Below, piece after piece: positions 42,023 to 52,385 of a stretch of DNA of 64,000 nucleotides. A model generated the notes under the pieces. The model was not told the origin of the DNA. It made no database searches and saw only the letters and a list, made by a program, of their open reading frames with translations. Location of the stretch: positions 62,001 through 126,000 of the forward strand of contig VXZQ01000012.1 of NCBI GenBank assembly GCA_009845425.1, read 5' to 3'. The first letter of the stretch is position 1, and each line of letters begins with the position of its first letter. This DNA comes from Holophagales bacterium (lineage in GTDB: Bacteria > Acidobacteriota > Thermoanaerobaculia > Multivoradales > Multivoraceae). The translations under genes and the position numbers were made by a program.

Positions 42023-45000
42023 ATGAGGAACTTGGTTTGTTGGATTCGATCAGTTGGTCTTGTCGCACTGTTGCTTGCACTGTGCGCCACGGGCGCCTGG
42101 GCGCAGGCGACCGGACAGTTGAGCGGCTTCGTGACGGACGCCGAGGGTGGCGCCCTGCCGGGCGTCAGCGTCACGGTGACGAACGTCGACACGAATCAGT
42201 CCCGGCTGGTGATGACCGGGCAGGACGGCTACTTCGCGGCGCCGCTCCTGCCGCCGGGCGACTACAACGTGACCGCCGCGCTCGAGGGCTTCGTCCAATT
42301 GAGCCGCGAAGGCGTCCGGGTCACTGCGGCAGAGACCGCCAGAATCGCGATGGAGCTCTCGGTCGGCGAGTTCTCGGAGACGATGACCGTAACCGGCGAG
42401 ACGCCTCTCATCGAAACCTCGAATGCGACCCTGGGCGTGGTCGTCGACGAGGCGAAAATCGTCCAGTTGCCGCTCAACGGGAGGAACTTCACCCAGTTGG
42501 GCACACTCATCCCCGGCGTAGTCGAACCGCCCGCCCGCTTGGGCGGAGCCCGCGGCGACGCCGACGCCGCGATCCACGGATTCGGCGCGGTCACTGCCGG
42601 TTTCGCGGTCAACGGCGTGCGCAACCAGTCGAACAACTTCCTGTTGGACGGCGCCGCGAACAACGATACGTTCAACACCGGCTTCGTCGTGCGCCCGCCG
42701 CCGGACGCGATCGAGGAGTTCAAGATCCTGACCCACTCCTACACGGCGGAGTTCGGCCGGAACGCCGGCTCGATCGTCAACGTGGTGACGAAGTCGGGCG
42801 GCAACAGCCTGCAGGGAAGCATCTGGGAGTTCAACCGCGACGATTCGCTGGAATCCCGGAACTACTTCTCACCGCCCGACCAGGAAAAGCCGACCCTCGC
42901 GCAGGATCAGTTCGGCGGCACGATCGGCGGCCCGTTGGTCACCGATCGGCTGTTCGGTTTCGGCTACTACGAGGGATTCCGCAACACCCGCGGGACGACC
43001 CAGAACATCGCTGTGATGAGCGCGGCCGAGCGCATGGGCGATTTCTCGGGCGGCGGCACGATCATCGACCCGATGACCGGCGAGCCCTTTCCGGGCAACG
43101 TGATTCCGGCCAACCGGCTGAGTCCGATCGCGACCAGGGTGATCAGCGAGTTCATGCCGCTGCCCAACGTGGGCAGCCGCTACATCGTCTCGCCCGACGT
43201 GACGGACGATCGCGACCAGTTCGGGCTGCGCCTGGATTTCCGGATCGCCGACTCGCAGAACGTGCTGGTACGCGCTCTCAGGAGCACGTCCGATCGCTTC
43301 GAGCCGCCGACGGTGCGGCCGATCGGCAACACGGCGGCGTCCACGCTTGAGGACTACATGGTGTCCCACACGGCGACTGTCGGCTCGAACGTGTTCAACC
43401 AGGTGCGCGTGATGTCGAGCGCGATCGACGCGGAGCCGGTAGTCACCAGCGGCCTGACGAACTCCGATTACGGCATCAACCTCCCCAACATCAACGAACT
43501 GGCCGTCGGCTTGCCGCAGTTCTCGATCTCGGGCTTCCCGAGCATGGGGGACCGGAATCAGCCGTTCGTCAAGCGGGAGAACGAGGTCGAGCAGCTCACG
43601 GAGGATCTCACGATCCTGCGCGGCCGCCACACGATCAAGGCGGGAATCGACTACCGGAACGAGAAGATGTTCATCGGCTTCATCAACCGGCCGAACGGTG
43701 ACTTCGTGTTCCGCGGCACTCACACCGGCAGTGCTGCGGCCGACTTCCTGCTCGGGTTGCCTGCGCTCTTCCGGACGGCGGTGCCGGGCGCCGACTCGAT
43801 CAACGAGGGCGATGGCTCGCTGTACGCCGCGTACATCCAGGACGAGTTCCGGTTGTCGCCGCGGTTGACGTTGAACCTCGGCCTTCGGTACGAGTTGGCC
43901 GAGCCCTTCGAGGACACGGGCGATGCGCTGAACAGCTTCCGGCCCGGCCAGCAGTCGACACGCTTCCCCGACGCGCCGACCGGCCTCGTCTATCCGGGCG
44001 ATGCGGGAGTGCCGGCGGGGACCTACGACACGGACTCGAACAACTTCGCGCCGCGGCTGGCGATGGTCTGGGATCCCGAGGGCAACGGCCGTTCGAGTCT
44101 CCGCCTCGGCTGGGGGCTGTTCCACGACAGTTTGCCGGGTCAGGGCGACTTCTTCCAGAACTCGGTCCTGGCGCCGCCGTTCAATCCGCTGGTCCAGCTC
44201 AACTCGCCGCCCACGGTGATGACGCTTGCCGATCCGCTCGCCAACCTCACCGGCGGGCCCACCAGGTTTCCGCCGGGGATCATCTTCATCGGCTGGGGTA
44301 GCGAGTTCACGACGCCGAACTACCAGCACTACAACCTGACCTACCAGCGCCAGCTCGGCCAGAACATCGGGCTCGAGGTCGGCTGGGTCGGCTCGCGAGG
44401 CCGGAACCTGCCGATCTTCATGGAGGTCAATCCGCGGGTCGTCGAGCCTGGTCAGACCACGCTCGGACCGCGCCTGCACCCGGCCTTCAGCCTGGTGCGG
44501 CCGACCTTCACGGTGGCCAAGTCCTGGTACGACGCGTTCCAGGCCAGCGTCCGCATGCGGCCGACGCGAGGGCTGAACTTCCTCTTCTCGTACACCTACG
44601 GCGAGGCGGAGGACCACGTCTCCGGGCTCAACATCGGCGGCGAGGAGCGGCCGATCGTTCCGGTCGACCTGGAGCGCCGGACGTCGATCGACCAGGCGCT
44701 CGAGCGCGAGCGCGGCCCGGCGCTCTTCGACGTGGAACACCGGCTCGTTCTCAGCTTCGGCTACGACCTGCCCTCGCTCGAAGGGCGGAGCGGGTTCGTT
44801 CGCGGGGTGTTCGGCAACTGGCAGTTGAACGGCATCCTGCAGTACCAGACCGGCTATCCGTTCCCCATCCGGGTTCGCGGCGACGACATCCGTGGCCTGA
44901 CGTCGCGGCCGGACCAGGTCTGCGACCCGAACAGCGGCGCCCCGAACACGGTCGAGAAGTGGTTCAACACGGAGTGCTTCGTGTTTCGGACTCTGGCGGA

Positions 45001-45262
45001 GACCGCCGAGCGGCGTGGCAACGCCGGCCGCAACCCGATTCGCGGTCCGGACTTCGAACGGGTCGACCTGTCCCTGATCAAGCACATTCCGTTCGGCGGC
45101 GGCGACCGGTCGCTCCAACTCCGGGTCGAGGCGTTCAACGTCTTTGACCGGGTCAATTTCGCCCAGCCGGGGAACCGGATTGGCGATCGCAACTACGGCG
45201 TGATCACCGCGACGAACGGCGACGGCCGGATCGTTCAGCTCGGAATCAAGTACAGCTTCTAG
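42023..45262 (+). CDS. TonB-dependent receptor, Oar-like with carboxypeptidase-regulatory N-terminus
   Basis: 1079 residues from the ATG at 42023, preceded by a strong GGAGG at 6 bases. A signal peptide covers residues 1-28 (LVALLLALCATGAWAQ). Residues 30-110 form a carboxypeptidase regulatory-like domain (GQLSGFVTDAEGGALPGVSV). The plug follows, with the Acidobacteriota-typical LPLNGRNFTQLG, NGVRNQSNNFLLDG and EFGRNAGSIVNVVTKSGGN. The remaining 750 or so residues are the outer-membrane barrel, ending in an aromatic residue (LGIKYSF). Such Oar-like receptors import carbohydrates, peptides or other large substrates with TonB-ExbBD energy; no ligand can be assigned. A 13-base-pair hairpin follows its stop. 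Confidence 0.93.
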   Translation: MRNLVCWIRSVGLVALLLALCATGAWAQATGQLSGFVTDAEGGALPGVSVTVTNVDTNQSRLVMTGQDGYFAAPLLPPGDYNVTAALEGFVQLSREGVRVTAAETARIAMELSVGEFSETMTVTGETPLIETSNATLGVVVDEAKIVQLPLNGRNFTQLGTLIPGVVEPPARLGGARGDADAAIHGFGAVTAGFAVNGVRNQSNNFLLDGAANNDTFNTGFVVRPPPDAIEEFKILTHSYTAEFGRNAGSIVNVVTKSGGNSLQGSIWEFNRDDSLESRNYFSPPDQEKPTLAQDQFGGTIGGPLVTDRLFGFGYYEGFRNTRGTTQNIAVMSAAERMGDFSGGGTIIDPMTGEPFPGNVIPANRLSPIATRVISEFMPLPNVGSRYIVSPDVTDDRDQFGLRLDFRIADSQNVLVRALRSTSDRFEPPTVRPIGNTAASTLEDYMVSHTATVGSNVFNQVRVMSSAIDAEPVVTSGLTNSDYGINLPNINELAVGLPQFSISGFPSMGDRNQPFVKRENEVEQLTEDLTILRGRHTIKAGIDYRNEKMFIGFINRPNGDFVFRGTHTGSAAADFLLGLPALFRTAVPGADSINEGDGSLYAAYIQDEFRLSPRLTLNLGLRYELAEPFEDTGDALNSFRPGQQSTRFPDAPTGLVYPGDAGVPAGTYDTDSNNFAPRLAMVWDPEGNGRSSLRLGWGLFHDSLPGQGDFFQNSVLAPPFNPLVQLNSPPTVMTLADPLANLTGGPTRFPPGIIFIGWGSEFTTPNYQHYNLTYQRQLGQNIGLEVGWVGSRGRNLPIFMEVNPRVVEPGQTTLGPRLHPAFSLVRPTFTVAKSWYDAFQASVRMRPTRGLNFLFSYTYGEAEDHVSGLNIGGEERPIVPVDLERRTSIDQALERERGPALFDVEHRLVLSFGYDLPSLEGRSGFVRGVFGNWQLNGILQYQTGYPFPIRVRGDDIRGLTSRPDQVCDPNSGAPNTVEKWFNTECFVFRTLAETAERRGNAGRNPIRGPDFERVDLSLIKHIPFGGGDRSLQLRVEAFNVFDRVNFAQPGNRIGDRNYGVITATNGDGRIVQLGIKYSF

Positions 45263-45271
45263 GTCGAAGCT

Positions 45272-45305
45272 GTCGCCCGCATCCTGGAGCCGGGATGCGG
45301 GCGAC
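45272..45305. terminator. Bidirectional terminator-like hairpin
   Basis: GTCGCCCGCATCC (45272-45284) and its exact complement GGATGCGGGCGAC (45293-45305) form a perfect 13-base-pair stem with an 8-base loop. It lies in the 52-base gap between the convergent TonB receptor and LAB_N genes. No T-run flanks it on either side. Confidence 0.6.
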
Positions 45306-45314
45306 TCGCCGTTC

Positions 45315-45599
45315 TCATCGGGTTTCGTCCGCCTTTCCCCGGTGCACGAACCAGAGGTTGCGCGAGTACACGAGGACGCCGAAGCTCTGTCCGGTGATGA
45401 AGACCGGATCGCCGATGCTCAGGGCGTAGCTCAGGAGGACGAGTCCGCCACCAAGGCTCAGATACCAGAACGCGGTCGGAACGACGCTTTGGCGCCGTCG
45501 TTCGGTGGCGATCCACTGGACGAGGAAACGCGAGGCGAAGAGTGCCTGCCCGCCGAAGCCGATGGCTACCCAGATGTTCTCGGGGGTGAGTTCGGGCAT
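45315..45599 (-). CDS. Standalone lipid-A-disaccharide-synthase N-terminal (LAB_N) domain membrane protein
   Basis: 94 residues with about three hydrophobic segments. It matches the LAB_N family (PF07578): NIWVAIGFGGQALFASRFLVQW near the start, then VVPTAFWYLSLGGGLVLLSYAL and a second copy of the hydrophobic motif ending VYSRNLWF. The family is found fused to LpxB in a few bacteria, or standing alone beside glycosyltransferases, and may help in lipid-linked sugar transfer. It overlaps the upstream GT2 gene by 34 bases, with GGAG about 8 bases before its ATG. The coupling suggests that the two act together on a lipid carrier or lipid A-like molecule. Confidence 0.9.
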   Translation of the reverse strand: MPELTPENIWVAIGFGGQALFASRFLVQWIATERRRQSVVPTAFWYLSLGGGLVLLSYALSIGDPVFITGQSFGVLVYSRNLWFVHRGKADETR

Positions 45600-46318
45600 G
45601 GTGGGCTCTCCAGGGGATGTGCAGTGGCGGACACGGTGCGGCGGCGGTACCAGGAGACGCCGAAGAGGTCCGGAACGCCGCGCAGGAAGCGGCCTCGCAG
45701 GGTGTACTTGCTGGTGCCGCTCGTCCGGGGCCGGTGGCGGACCGGGATCTCGGCATAGCTGCCGCCGTGCCGGAGCGCCAGTAGCGGCAGGAAGCGGTGC
45801 AGGCCGTTGAAGGCCGGAAGATCATCGAGTACGTCGGACCGGTAGCCCTTGAGCGCGCAGCCGATGTCCGTGCAGGGGTCGCCGAGGATCCACCGTCGCA
45901 CCTGGTTCGAGGCCCGGCTCGCGAGCCGTCGCGACAGGGTGTCGCGACGTGTGACCCGCACGCCCGAGACGACGTCGTGGTCCTCGAGCAGAGCGACGAT
46001 GGCCGGGATGTCGGCCGGGTCGTTCTGCAGGTCGGCGTCCATCGTGACGACCAGGGGCGCCCGGGCGGCCCGCAACCCGGCAAGCAGCGCCGCCGACTGG
46101 CCAGCATGTCGTTCGAGACTCAGGGCTCGCAGTCTCTCGTTGTTCGTCGCCAGCTGGACGAGTTCGTCGCGGCTGCCGTCGGTGCTGTGGTCGTCGACCA
46201 GGACCAACTCGTAGTCGAGGCCGGCCGCCTCGATGGAATCGTGCGTCTCCGCCGCGAGTCGTTCCAGGTTGCCCGCCTCGTTGTACACCGGGGCGACGAT
46301 CGAGAGCTGCGGCGGCAT
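45566..46318 (-). CDS. Family 2 glycosyltransferase (dolichol-phosphate mannosyltransferase-like)
   Basis: 250 residues with a GT-A fold: LSIVAPVYNEAGNLERL at the N-terminus, ELVLVDDHSTDGSRDEL, GQSAALLAGLRAARAPLVVTMDADLQNDPADI with the DxD-like DAD motif, and the HRPRTSGTSKYTLRGR segment typical of DPM1/ArnC-type enzymes. It lacks the C-terminal membrane helices of ArnC, so it may be soluble or peripheral. It likely transfers a sugar from a nucleotide or polyprenyl donor to polyprenyl phosphate. A TAGGAT hexamer ends 13 bases before the ATG. It overlaps the LAB_N gene by 34 bases, and the overlapping C-terminal tail (LESPPCPNSPPRTSG) looks like read-through coding. Confidence 0.9.
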   Translation of the reverse strand: MPPQLSIVAPVYNEAGNLERLAAETHDSIEAAGLDYELVLVDDHSTDGSRDELVQLATNNERLRALSLERHAGQSAALLAGLRAARAPLVVTMDADLQNDPADIPAIVALLEDHDVVSGVRVTRRDTLSRRLASRASNQVRRWILGDPCTDIGCALKGYRSDVLDDLPAFNGLHRFLPLLALRHGGSYAEIPVRHRPRTSGTSKYTLRGRFLRGVPDLFGVSWYRRRTVSATAHPLESPPCPNSPPRTSG

Positions 46319-46389
46319 GGCGGCTGCACCGATCCTAGCCCCGCTCCAGAGTCGTCGTACCCGACAGGCACGTTGATACCCTCCCGCCC

Positions 46390-47010
46390 GTGCTGCTCAT
46401 CGTGCGCCACGGCGAGACCGCGTCGAACGCCGCCCGTGTCGTACAGACGCCAGACACGCCTCTCAACGAGCGCGGCGTTGGCCAGGCGGAGCGCCTGGCG
46501 TCGCGGATGCTGGAGCACCACCGGCAACGTCCGATCGGCTGCATCGTCGCGAGCGACCTGCGGCGCGCGGAGATGACCGCGGAGCCGGTGGCGGGGGCCC
46601 TGGGACTCCCGCTGCTCATCGAGCCTCTGCTCGCCGAGCGGAACTTCGGCGACCTGCGGGGCCGGGCCTATGCCGACATCGGCCGCGACATCATGGAACC
46701 TGGCTACGCGCCGCCGGGCGGAGAGGACTGGGAGACGTTCCACCTTCGCGTGGATGCGGCCTGGGCCCGGATTCGGCAGACCGCCGAGGCGGCAGAAGGA
46801 GACAGCGTCTTCGTCACTCACGGCCTGGTCTGCTACTCGCTGGCGCTTCGTCATCTACACCTTGGCCACGGCGTGGAGCCTCCGACGCGGTGGGGCAACA
46901 CGTCCGTAACCCATGTGCAGGGCGGCACGCCCTGGGAAGCGTCCCTGGTCAACTGCTGCGACCACCTCGATGCCGCGACCGCGGATGGCGGTCAAGTGTC
47001 CGGGATCTGA
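46390..47010 (+). CDS. Histidine phosphatase family protein
   Basis: 206 residues with the RHG catalytic motif at the extreme N-terminus (LLIVRHGETASN, His7), the DLRRAEMTAEP conserved Arg, the Glu in ERNFGDLRGR, and the second catalytic His in VFVTHGLVCYS. This is the phosphoglycerate-mutase-like superfamily, and the pattern (DTPLNERGVGQAERLA) fits a broad-specificity or cobalamin-type phosphatase rather than glycolytic mutase. The start is GTG at 46390; TACCCT ends 7 bases before it, suggesting a leaderless mRNA. It is divergent from the GT2 gene and precedes the Bat operon by 113 bases. Confidence 0.9.
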   Translation: MLLIVRHGETASNAARVVQTPDTPLNERGVGQAERLASRMLEHHRQRPIGCIVASDLRRAEMTAEPVAGALGLPLLIEPLLAERNFGDLRGRAYADIGRDIMEPGYAPPGGEDWETFHLRVDAAWARIRQTAEAAEGDSVFVTHGLVCYSLALRHLHLGHGVEPPTRWGNTSVTHVQGGTPWEASLVNCCDHLDAATADGGQVSGI

Positions 47011-47123
47011 CGGCCAGGTCGGCTTCTCGCGGCCACCCGGCTCGGACCGGGCGCTCGGATAAAGTTGAGTTGCGCTGTTCGGGAAGAACCCGGGGTTTCC
47101 GGGGGTTGGGAGAGTCGACCGAG

Positions 47124-48191
<1,068 letters not shown>

Positions 48192-48209
48192 GACTGCGCA
48201 AAGGGATCG

Positions 48210-49142
48210 ATGTTCTTCTTCAGACCAGAGCGGAACGAGGCCCCGGAGCAGGAGACGGCGACCCTGTCGCCCGAGCTGCTCGCGCGGATCAAGGCGATCC
48301 AGATCCGCACCCAGCGTGTGGTGACCGATGCGCTGGCCGGGGAGTACCACAGCGCCTTCAAGGGAAGGGGCATGGAGTTCGAGCAGGTCCGCGAGTACGC
48401 GCCGGGGGACGACATCCGCCACATCGACTGGAACGTGACGGCGCGCATGTCGAGCCCCTTCGTCAAGGAGCACCGCGAGGAGCGCGAGCTGACGGTGATG
48501 CTGATCGTCGACGTGAGTTCCTCGGGGGCCTTCGGTACCTCCGGCAAGCAGAAACGGGAGGTCGTCGCCGAGCTGGCCGCCGTGCTCGCCTACCTCGCGA
48601 TTCAGAACAACGACCGGGTGGGGATGATCATCTTCTCGGACCGGATCGAGCGGTTCATTCCGCCAAAGAAGGGACGCGCGCACGTGTGGCGGGTGATCCG
48701 GGAGGTCCTGAGCTTCCGGCCCACAGGGCGCGGCACCGACCTCGACGGCGCGCTTGAGTACCTGGGCCGCGTCGTGCGGCGCCGGTCGGTGGGGTTCGTC
48801 ATCTCGGACTTCCTGGACACGGGCTTTGCGGAACGCCTGCGGGTCGCGGCCAGGCGTCACGATCTGACGGCGATCCGGGTGCTCGACCAGCGCGAGGTGA
48901 GCCTGCCGCGCATGGGGCTCATCGAGCTCGAGGACGCCGAAACGGGCCAGACACTGGTCATCGACACGGCGGACCGGCGGGTCTCGGAGAGTTTCGTCCG
49001 GCTGGCCAGGCAGGACATGGAGCGACGGACGGAACAGTTCCGCCAGGCGGGTGTCGGTGAGATTCAGGTCTGGGCCGATCGGCCCTGGATCGAGCCCCTG
49101 GTGCGCTACATGAGAGCGCGCGAACAGTCGGTACGGGTGTAG
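48210..49142 (+). CDS. DUF58 domain protein (von Willebrand A-like)
   Basis: 310 residues. The DUF58 core is clear: EYHSAFKGRGMEFEQVREYAPGDDIRHIDWNVTARMSSPFVKEHREERELTVML begins at about residue 45, followed by a degenerate VWA fold with LIVDVSSSGAFGT in place of a perfect metal-ion site and GTDLDGALEYL. DUF58 proteins usually sit beside MoxR and are thought to be its substrate or scaffold. There is no signal peptide or membrane helix, so it is cytoplasmic or peripheral. It begins 18 bases after moxR with AGGGA nearby and ends 2 bases before the next gene, consistent with one operon. Confidence 0.93.
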   Translation: MFFFRPERNEAPEQETATLSPELLARIKAIQIRTQRVVTDALAGEYHSAFKGRGMEFEQVREYAPGDDIRHIDWNVTARMSSPFVKEHREERELTVMLIVDVSSSGAFGTSGKQKREVVAELAAVLAYLAIQNNDRVGMIIFSDRIERFIPPKKGRAHVWRVIREVLSFRPTGRGTDLDGALEYLGRVVRRRSVGFVISDFLDTGFAERLRVAARRHDLTAIRVLDQREVSLPRMGLIELEDAETGQTLVIDTADRRVSESFVRLARQDMERRTEQFRQAGVGEIQVWADRPWIEPLVRYMRAREQSVRV

Positions 49143-49144
49143 GG

Positions 49145-50164
49145 ATGACGTTGCGGAGCATCGGCGCCTGGGTCGCGGCGGCGTTCGCCGCGGGGACGCT
49201 GGTGGCGTGCGCCTCGGGCGAACCGGCCGGCGATGCCGAAATGAAGCCGCCCGCTGAACTGCGTGCCTCCGTGGACCGGACCGTCGCCACGACGGGCGAC
49301 CTGATCACCTACACGGTGGAAGTCGAGCGCGACCCGGAGGTCGAGGTCGAGCTCGATGAGCCGGGCGCGGACATCGCCGGCTTCCGCATCGTCGACCTGG
49401 GGCGGGCCCCGGCGGAGACCCTGGCTTCCGGTCGCCTCCTCGAGCGCAGGTGGTACGAACTCCGCGCCGACCTCGTGGGCGCCTACGTCCTGCCGGCGCT
49501 GACCGCGACCTACAGCCAGCCGTCCGGCCCCGGTGGCGACCTGGAAACGGGGGAGATCTCCGTCGACGTCGAGTCCGTGCTGCCGGAGGACCGGAGCGAG
49601 GCGACCGACATCCGCGACATCAAGCCGCTGCGCAGAATCGACACCCCGGCCTCGTGGCTGCTGTGGGCCGGTTTGGCCCTGGCCGCCGTTGCGCTAGGGC
49701 TGGCGGTGTGGTGGTGGTGGCGCCGCCGCCGACCGGACGGCAGCGCGCCCGAAGCGCCCCCGGTTCCGCCCTACGACCTGGCGATCCGGGAGCTGGAGCG
49801 GTTGCGTCGCACCGACTTCTCCGACCTCCGGGAACTCCGCCGCTACTACTTCGCCGTTTCCGCGGTGATCAGGGCCTACGTCGAAGGCCGCTTCGGGTTG
49901 AATGCGACCGACCTGACCACTGAGGAGATCCTGGGCCGGCTGGGCGGGTTGGTGCGGCTCGAGCCCCTGCAGGCGAGGCGCCTGGAGCGGTTCCTGGTAG
50001 CCACCGATCAGGTCAAGTTCGCGGCCCATCTGCCGGCGGCCGAGGAGATCGAGCGCACCTACGAACAGGGCCTGGGCTTCGTCACGGCGACCCGGCCCAG
50101 GGAAGACGCGGAAGACGGCGAGAGCGCGATGCCGGCCTCCGGCCAGACGGAGAAGGCGGCATGA
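49145..50164 (+). CDS. Bat-operon lipoprotein with central membrane helix (DUF4381-like)
   Basis: 339 residues. A lipoprotein signal ends at Cys22 (AAGTLVACASG). Residues 40-160 are a beta-sandwich similar to the BatD N-terminal part (TVATTGDLITYTVEVER, RRWYELRADLVGAYVLPALTATY). A membrane helix is at about 172-192 (WLLWAGLALAAVALGLAVWWWW), followed by Arg-rich residues and a helical cytoplasmic domain (LRRYYFAVSAVIRAYVEGRFGLNATDLTTEEIL) of the DUF4381 type. The two anchors would place the N-terminal part outside. It is coupled to batA by an ATGA overlap. The specific role is unknown; in other genomes this position holds a DUF4381 protein. Confidence 0.82.
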   Translation: MTLRSIGAWVAAAFAAGTLVACASGEPAGDAEMKPPAELRASVDRTVATTGDLITYTVEVERDPEVEVELDEPGADIAGFRIVDLGRAPAETLASGRLLERRWYELRADLVGAYVLPALTATYSQPSGPGGDLETGEISVDVESVLPEDRSEATDIRDIKPLRRIDTPASWLLWAGLALAAVALGLAVWWWWRRRRPDGSAPEAPPVPPYDLAIRELERLRRTDFSDLRELRRYYFAVSAVIRAYVEGRFGLNATDLTTEEILGRLGGLVRLEPLQARRLERFLVATDQVKFAAHLPAAEEIERTYEQGLGFVTATRPREDAEDGESAMPASGQTEKAA

Positions 50165-51219
50165 CGGAGCAGCTCGTCTTCGCCGATGCGCGCTGGCTCT
50201 GGGTGCTGCTTCCGCTGTACGTGATCTGGACGCTCCTGTGGTGGCTCCGGCCACGCCTGCGCCAGATCGCGGCGAAGCGCGATGCCGGGGGCGACGCTGC
50301 GGCGGTGGCGTACTCCTCCCTTGGCCATGCGCGGCGAACCCCGCGCTCCGGCACGCTGACCGCGCGCCGGCTGGTCTCGGCTCTGCGCCTTCTCGTCGTT
50401 GCCCTCGTCCTGCTTGCCGTGATGCGTCCGCAGACCGGCCGCGCGCTGACGGAGGTGAGCACGGAGGGCATCGACATCGTGCTCGTGATCGACACCTCGG
50501 GATCGATGCGGGCGCTGGACCTGGATGCGCACGAGCGTTCGCTGAGTCGCCGGAGGGACCGGCTCGACGTGGCGAAGGGAGTCGTCGAGACGTTCATCGC
50601 CGCCCGACCGAACGACCGTGTCGGCCTGGTCGTCTTCGGCGAGGAGGCCTTCACCCAGTGTCCGCTGACGCTCGACCACGGGGTCGCGGCCACTTTCCTC
50701 GAGCAGCTGGAAATCGGCATGGCCGGCGACGCCACGGCGATCGGATCGGCGGTCGGAGTCGCCACCAAGCGTCTCAAGGACTCGGACGCCGAGTCCAAGG
50801 TGGCGATCCTGCTCACGGATGGGCGGAGCAACGCCGGTTCCCTGTCGCCGCTGCGGGCCGCCGAAGCGGCGGCGGCGCTCGGCGTCCGGCTCTACACGAT
50901 CGGCGTCGGCACCAGGGGGCAGGCGCCCTTCGTCGTCGAGACGGGCTTCGGGCCGCGGGTCGTCTATCAGGACGTGGAGATCGACGAGGCGACGCTGCGC
51001 CGGATGGCGGATGCGACTGGCGGGGCCTACTACCGGGCCGAGGACGAGGCGGGCCTGGAGCAGATCTACGAGCGGATCGACGAGCTCGAGAAGACGGAAA
51101 TCAGCCAGGAGTCGTACATGGAGTACGAGGAGCGCTTCGCCTGGCTGGTGGCGCCGGCCGTGTTCCTGCTGCTGCTCGAGGTCGTGCTGCTCGATACCCG
51201 CCTGAGGAAGCTGCCGTGA
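50161..51219 (+). CDS. batA: BatA, VWA-domain membrane protein
   Basis: 352 residues. N-terminal membrane segments (about 10-25 and 73-88) flank a short loop, then a VWA domain with an intact metal-ion-dependent adhesion site (IVLVIDTSGSMRALDLD, about residues 107-125), the AIGSAVGVATKRL threonine/serine region and the LLTDGRSNAG aspartate, followed by a C-terminal helix (FAWLVAPAVFLLLLEVVLL). This is the classic BatA layout. It starts with an ATGA overlap and ends in a GTGA overlap with batB. In Bacteroides the operon was linked to oxygen tolerance; in other bacteria the effect is disputed. It probably forms a periplasm-facing complex with BatB. Confidence 0.93.
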   Translation: MTEQLVFADARWLWVLLPLYVIWTLLWWLRPRLRQIAAKRDAGGDAAAVAYSSLGHARRTPRSGTLTARRLVSALRLLVVALVLLAVMRPQTGRALTEVSTEGIDIVLVIDTSGSMRALDLDAHERSLSRRRDRLDVAKGVVETFIAARPNDRVGLVVFGEEAFTQCPLTLDHGVAATFLEQLEIGMAGDATAIGSAVGVATKRLKDSDAESKVAILLTDGRSNAGSLSPLRAAEAAAALGVRLYTIGVGTRGQAPFVVETGFGPRVVYQDVEIDEATLRRMADATGGAYYRAEDEAGLEQIYERIDELEKTEISQESYMEYEERFAWLVAPAVFLLLLEVVLLDTRLRKLP

Positions 51220-52385
51220 CCGGAGAGAGTGCAAGCCGCGACACGGGGCCAATCGGCGCCGGCTCGCGCCGTGGCGGGGAACTGCTGGCGCTGGTCCCCG
51301 CCGTGCTGCTGGTCAGCGGCTGCGAAGTGCGGACTGGCCGACCGGACGCGCTCTGGCTGCTGTGGCTCGGCCCGGCGCTCCTGCTGTTCTACGTCTACGC
51401 GTTTCGCACCCGCGCGCGTCTGCTCGGCCGTTTCGCGTCCCGGGAGATGTTGCCGGGGTTGATCGCCGGGGTCAGCCGGCCGAGACGGCGCCTGAAGGCG
51501 GTTCTCGTTCTCGTCGCGGTGCTCGCGCTGGTGGCGTCCCTGGCGCAGCCGCGCTGGGGCTTCGTGTGGGAGGAAGTCCACCGGGAGGGCGTCGACATCG
51601 TGGTCGCCCTCGACGTATCGGACTCGATGCTCGTGCTGGACGCGGAGGCGGGTGGCGAACTGAGCCGGCTCGAACGCGCCAGGCGCGAGATCGCCGACCT
51701 GCTGCAGCGGCTGGAAGGAGACCGGATCGCGCTGGTTGCCTTTGCCGGCAGTGCGTTCCTCGAACTGCCGCTGACGCTGGACTATTCGGCGGCGGCGCTG
51801 TTTCTCGAGGCGATGGAGCCGGACCTGATTCCGGTCAAGGGCACCGCCATCGGAGAGGCGCTCCGCGTTTCGCTCGAGGCCTTCGACCGGGTGGCCCAGA
51901 CGGGGTCGCGGAAATCGCGGGCGATCATCCTGATCACCGACGGCGAGGATCACCTCGGCGAGGCCCAGGCCGCCGCGGAGGCCGCGGCCGAGGCGGGGGT
52001 GCGGATCTTCGCGATTGGTATCGGACGGGACGAGGGCGCGCCCATACCGAGGGAGGGTGGGGGCTTCCGCACCGATCGCCGGGGCGAGATCGTCCTGAGT
52101 CGGCTCGACGAGGCGGCGCTGCAGCGGATCGCGCTGACCACCGGCGGCCGCTATGTGCGCTCGGTGACCGGCGACGTGGACCTCGAGCAGATCTACGCTC
52201 AAGGCATCAAGGCGCAGTTGGAGGACCAGGAGCTGGGCTCGAGCCGGCAGCAGCGTTGGGAGGAGCGATTCCAGTGGCTGCTGGTCATTGCGCTGGCGGC
52301 GCTGATGCTCGAGCCGCTGATCGGCGAGCGCCTTGGGCGCCGAGGCCCTGGGCAGGAGGGAAGGGACCATGCCGCGGTCACGTGA
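51216..52385 (+). CDS. batB: BatB, VWA-domain membrane protein
   Basis: 389 residues from the GTG at 51216, which overlaps the batA stop. It has N-terminal helices (about 24-37, 48-65 and 93-110), then a VWA domain whose metal site reads VVALDVSDSMLVLD (D-x-S-x-S intact), with KGTAIGEAL and ILITDGEDHLG completing it, and a C-terminal helix (FQWLLVIALAALMLEPL). The extra 45 or so N-terminal residues before the usual start (including VPAVLLVSGCEV) are not found in typical BatB. It overlaps batC by 17 bases. Like BatA it is expected to sit in the inner membrane with the VWA domain outside. Confidence 0.93.
   Translation: MTGESASRDTGPIGAGSRRGGELLALVPAVLLVSGCEVRTGRPDALWLLWLGPALLLFYVYAFRTRARLLGRFASREMLPGLIAGVSRPRRRLKAVLVLVAVLALVASLAQPRWGFVWEEVHREGVDIVVALDVSDSMLVLDAEAGGELSRLERARREIADLLQRLEGDRIALVAFAGSAFLELPLTLDYSAAALFLEAMEPDLIPVKGTAIGEALRVSLEAFDRVAQTGSRKSRAIILITDGEDHLGEAQAAAEAAAEAGVRIFAIGIGRDEGAPIPREGGGFRTDRRGEIVLSRLDEAALQRIALTTGGRYVRSVTGDVDLEQIYAQGIKAQLEDQELGSSRQQRWEERFQWLLVIALAALMLEPLIGERLGRRGPGQEGRDHAAVT

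Noticed and set aside
42869..45118. Minus-strand open frame of 749 codons
   Set aside because: It is antisense to the TonB receptor barrel and composed of Arg/Val/Asp/Ala-rich filler without motifs.
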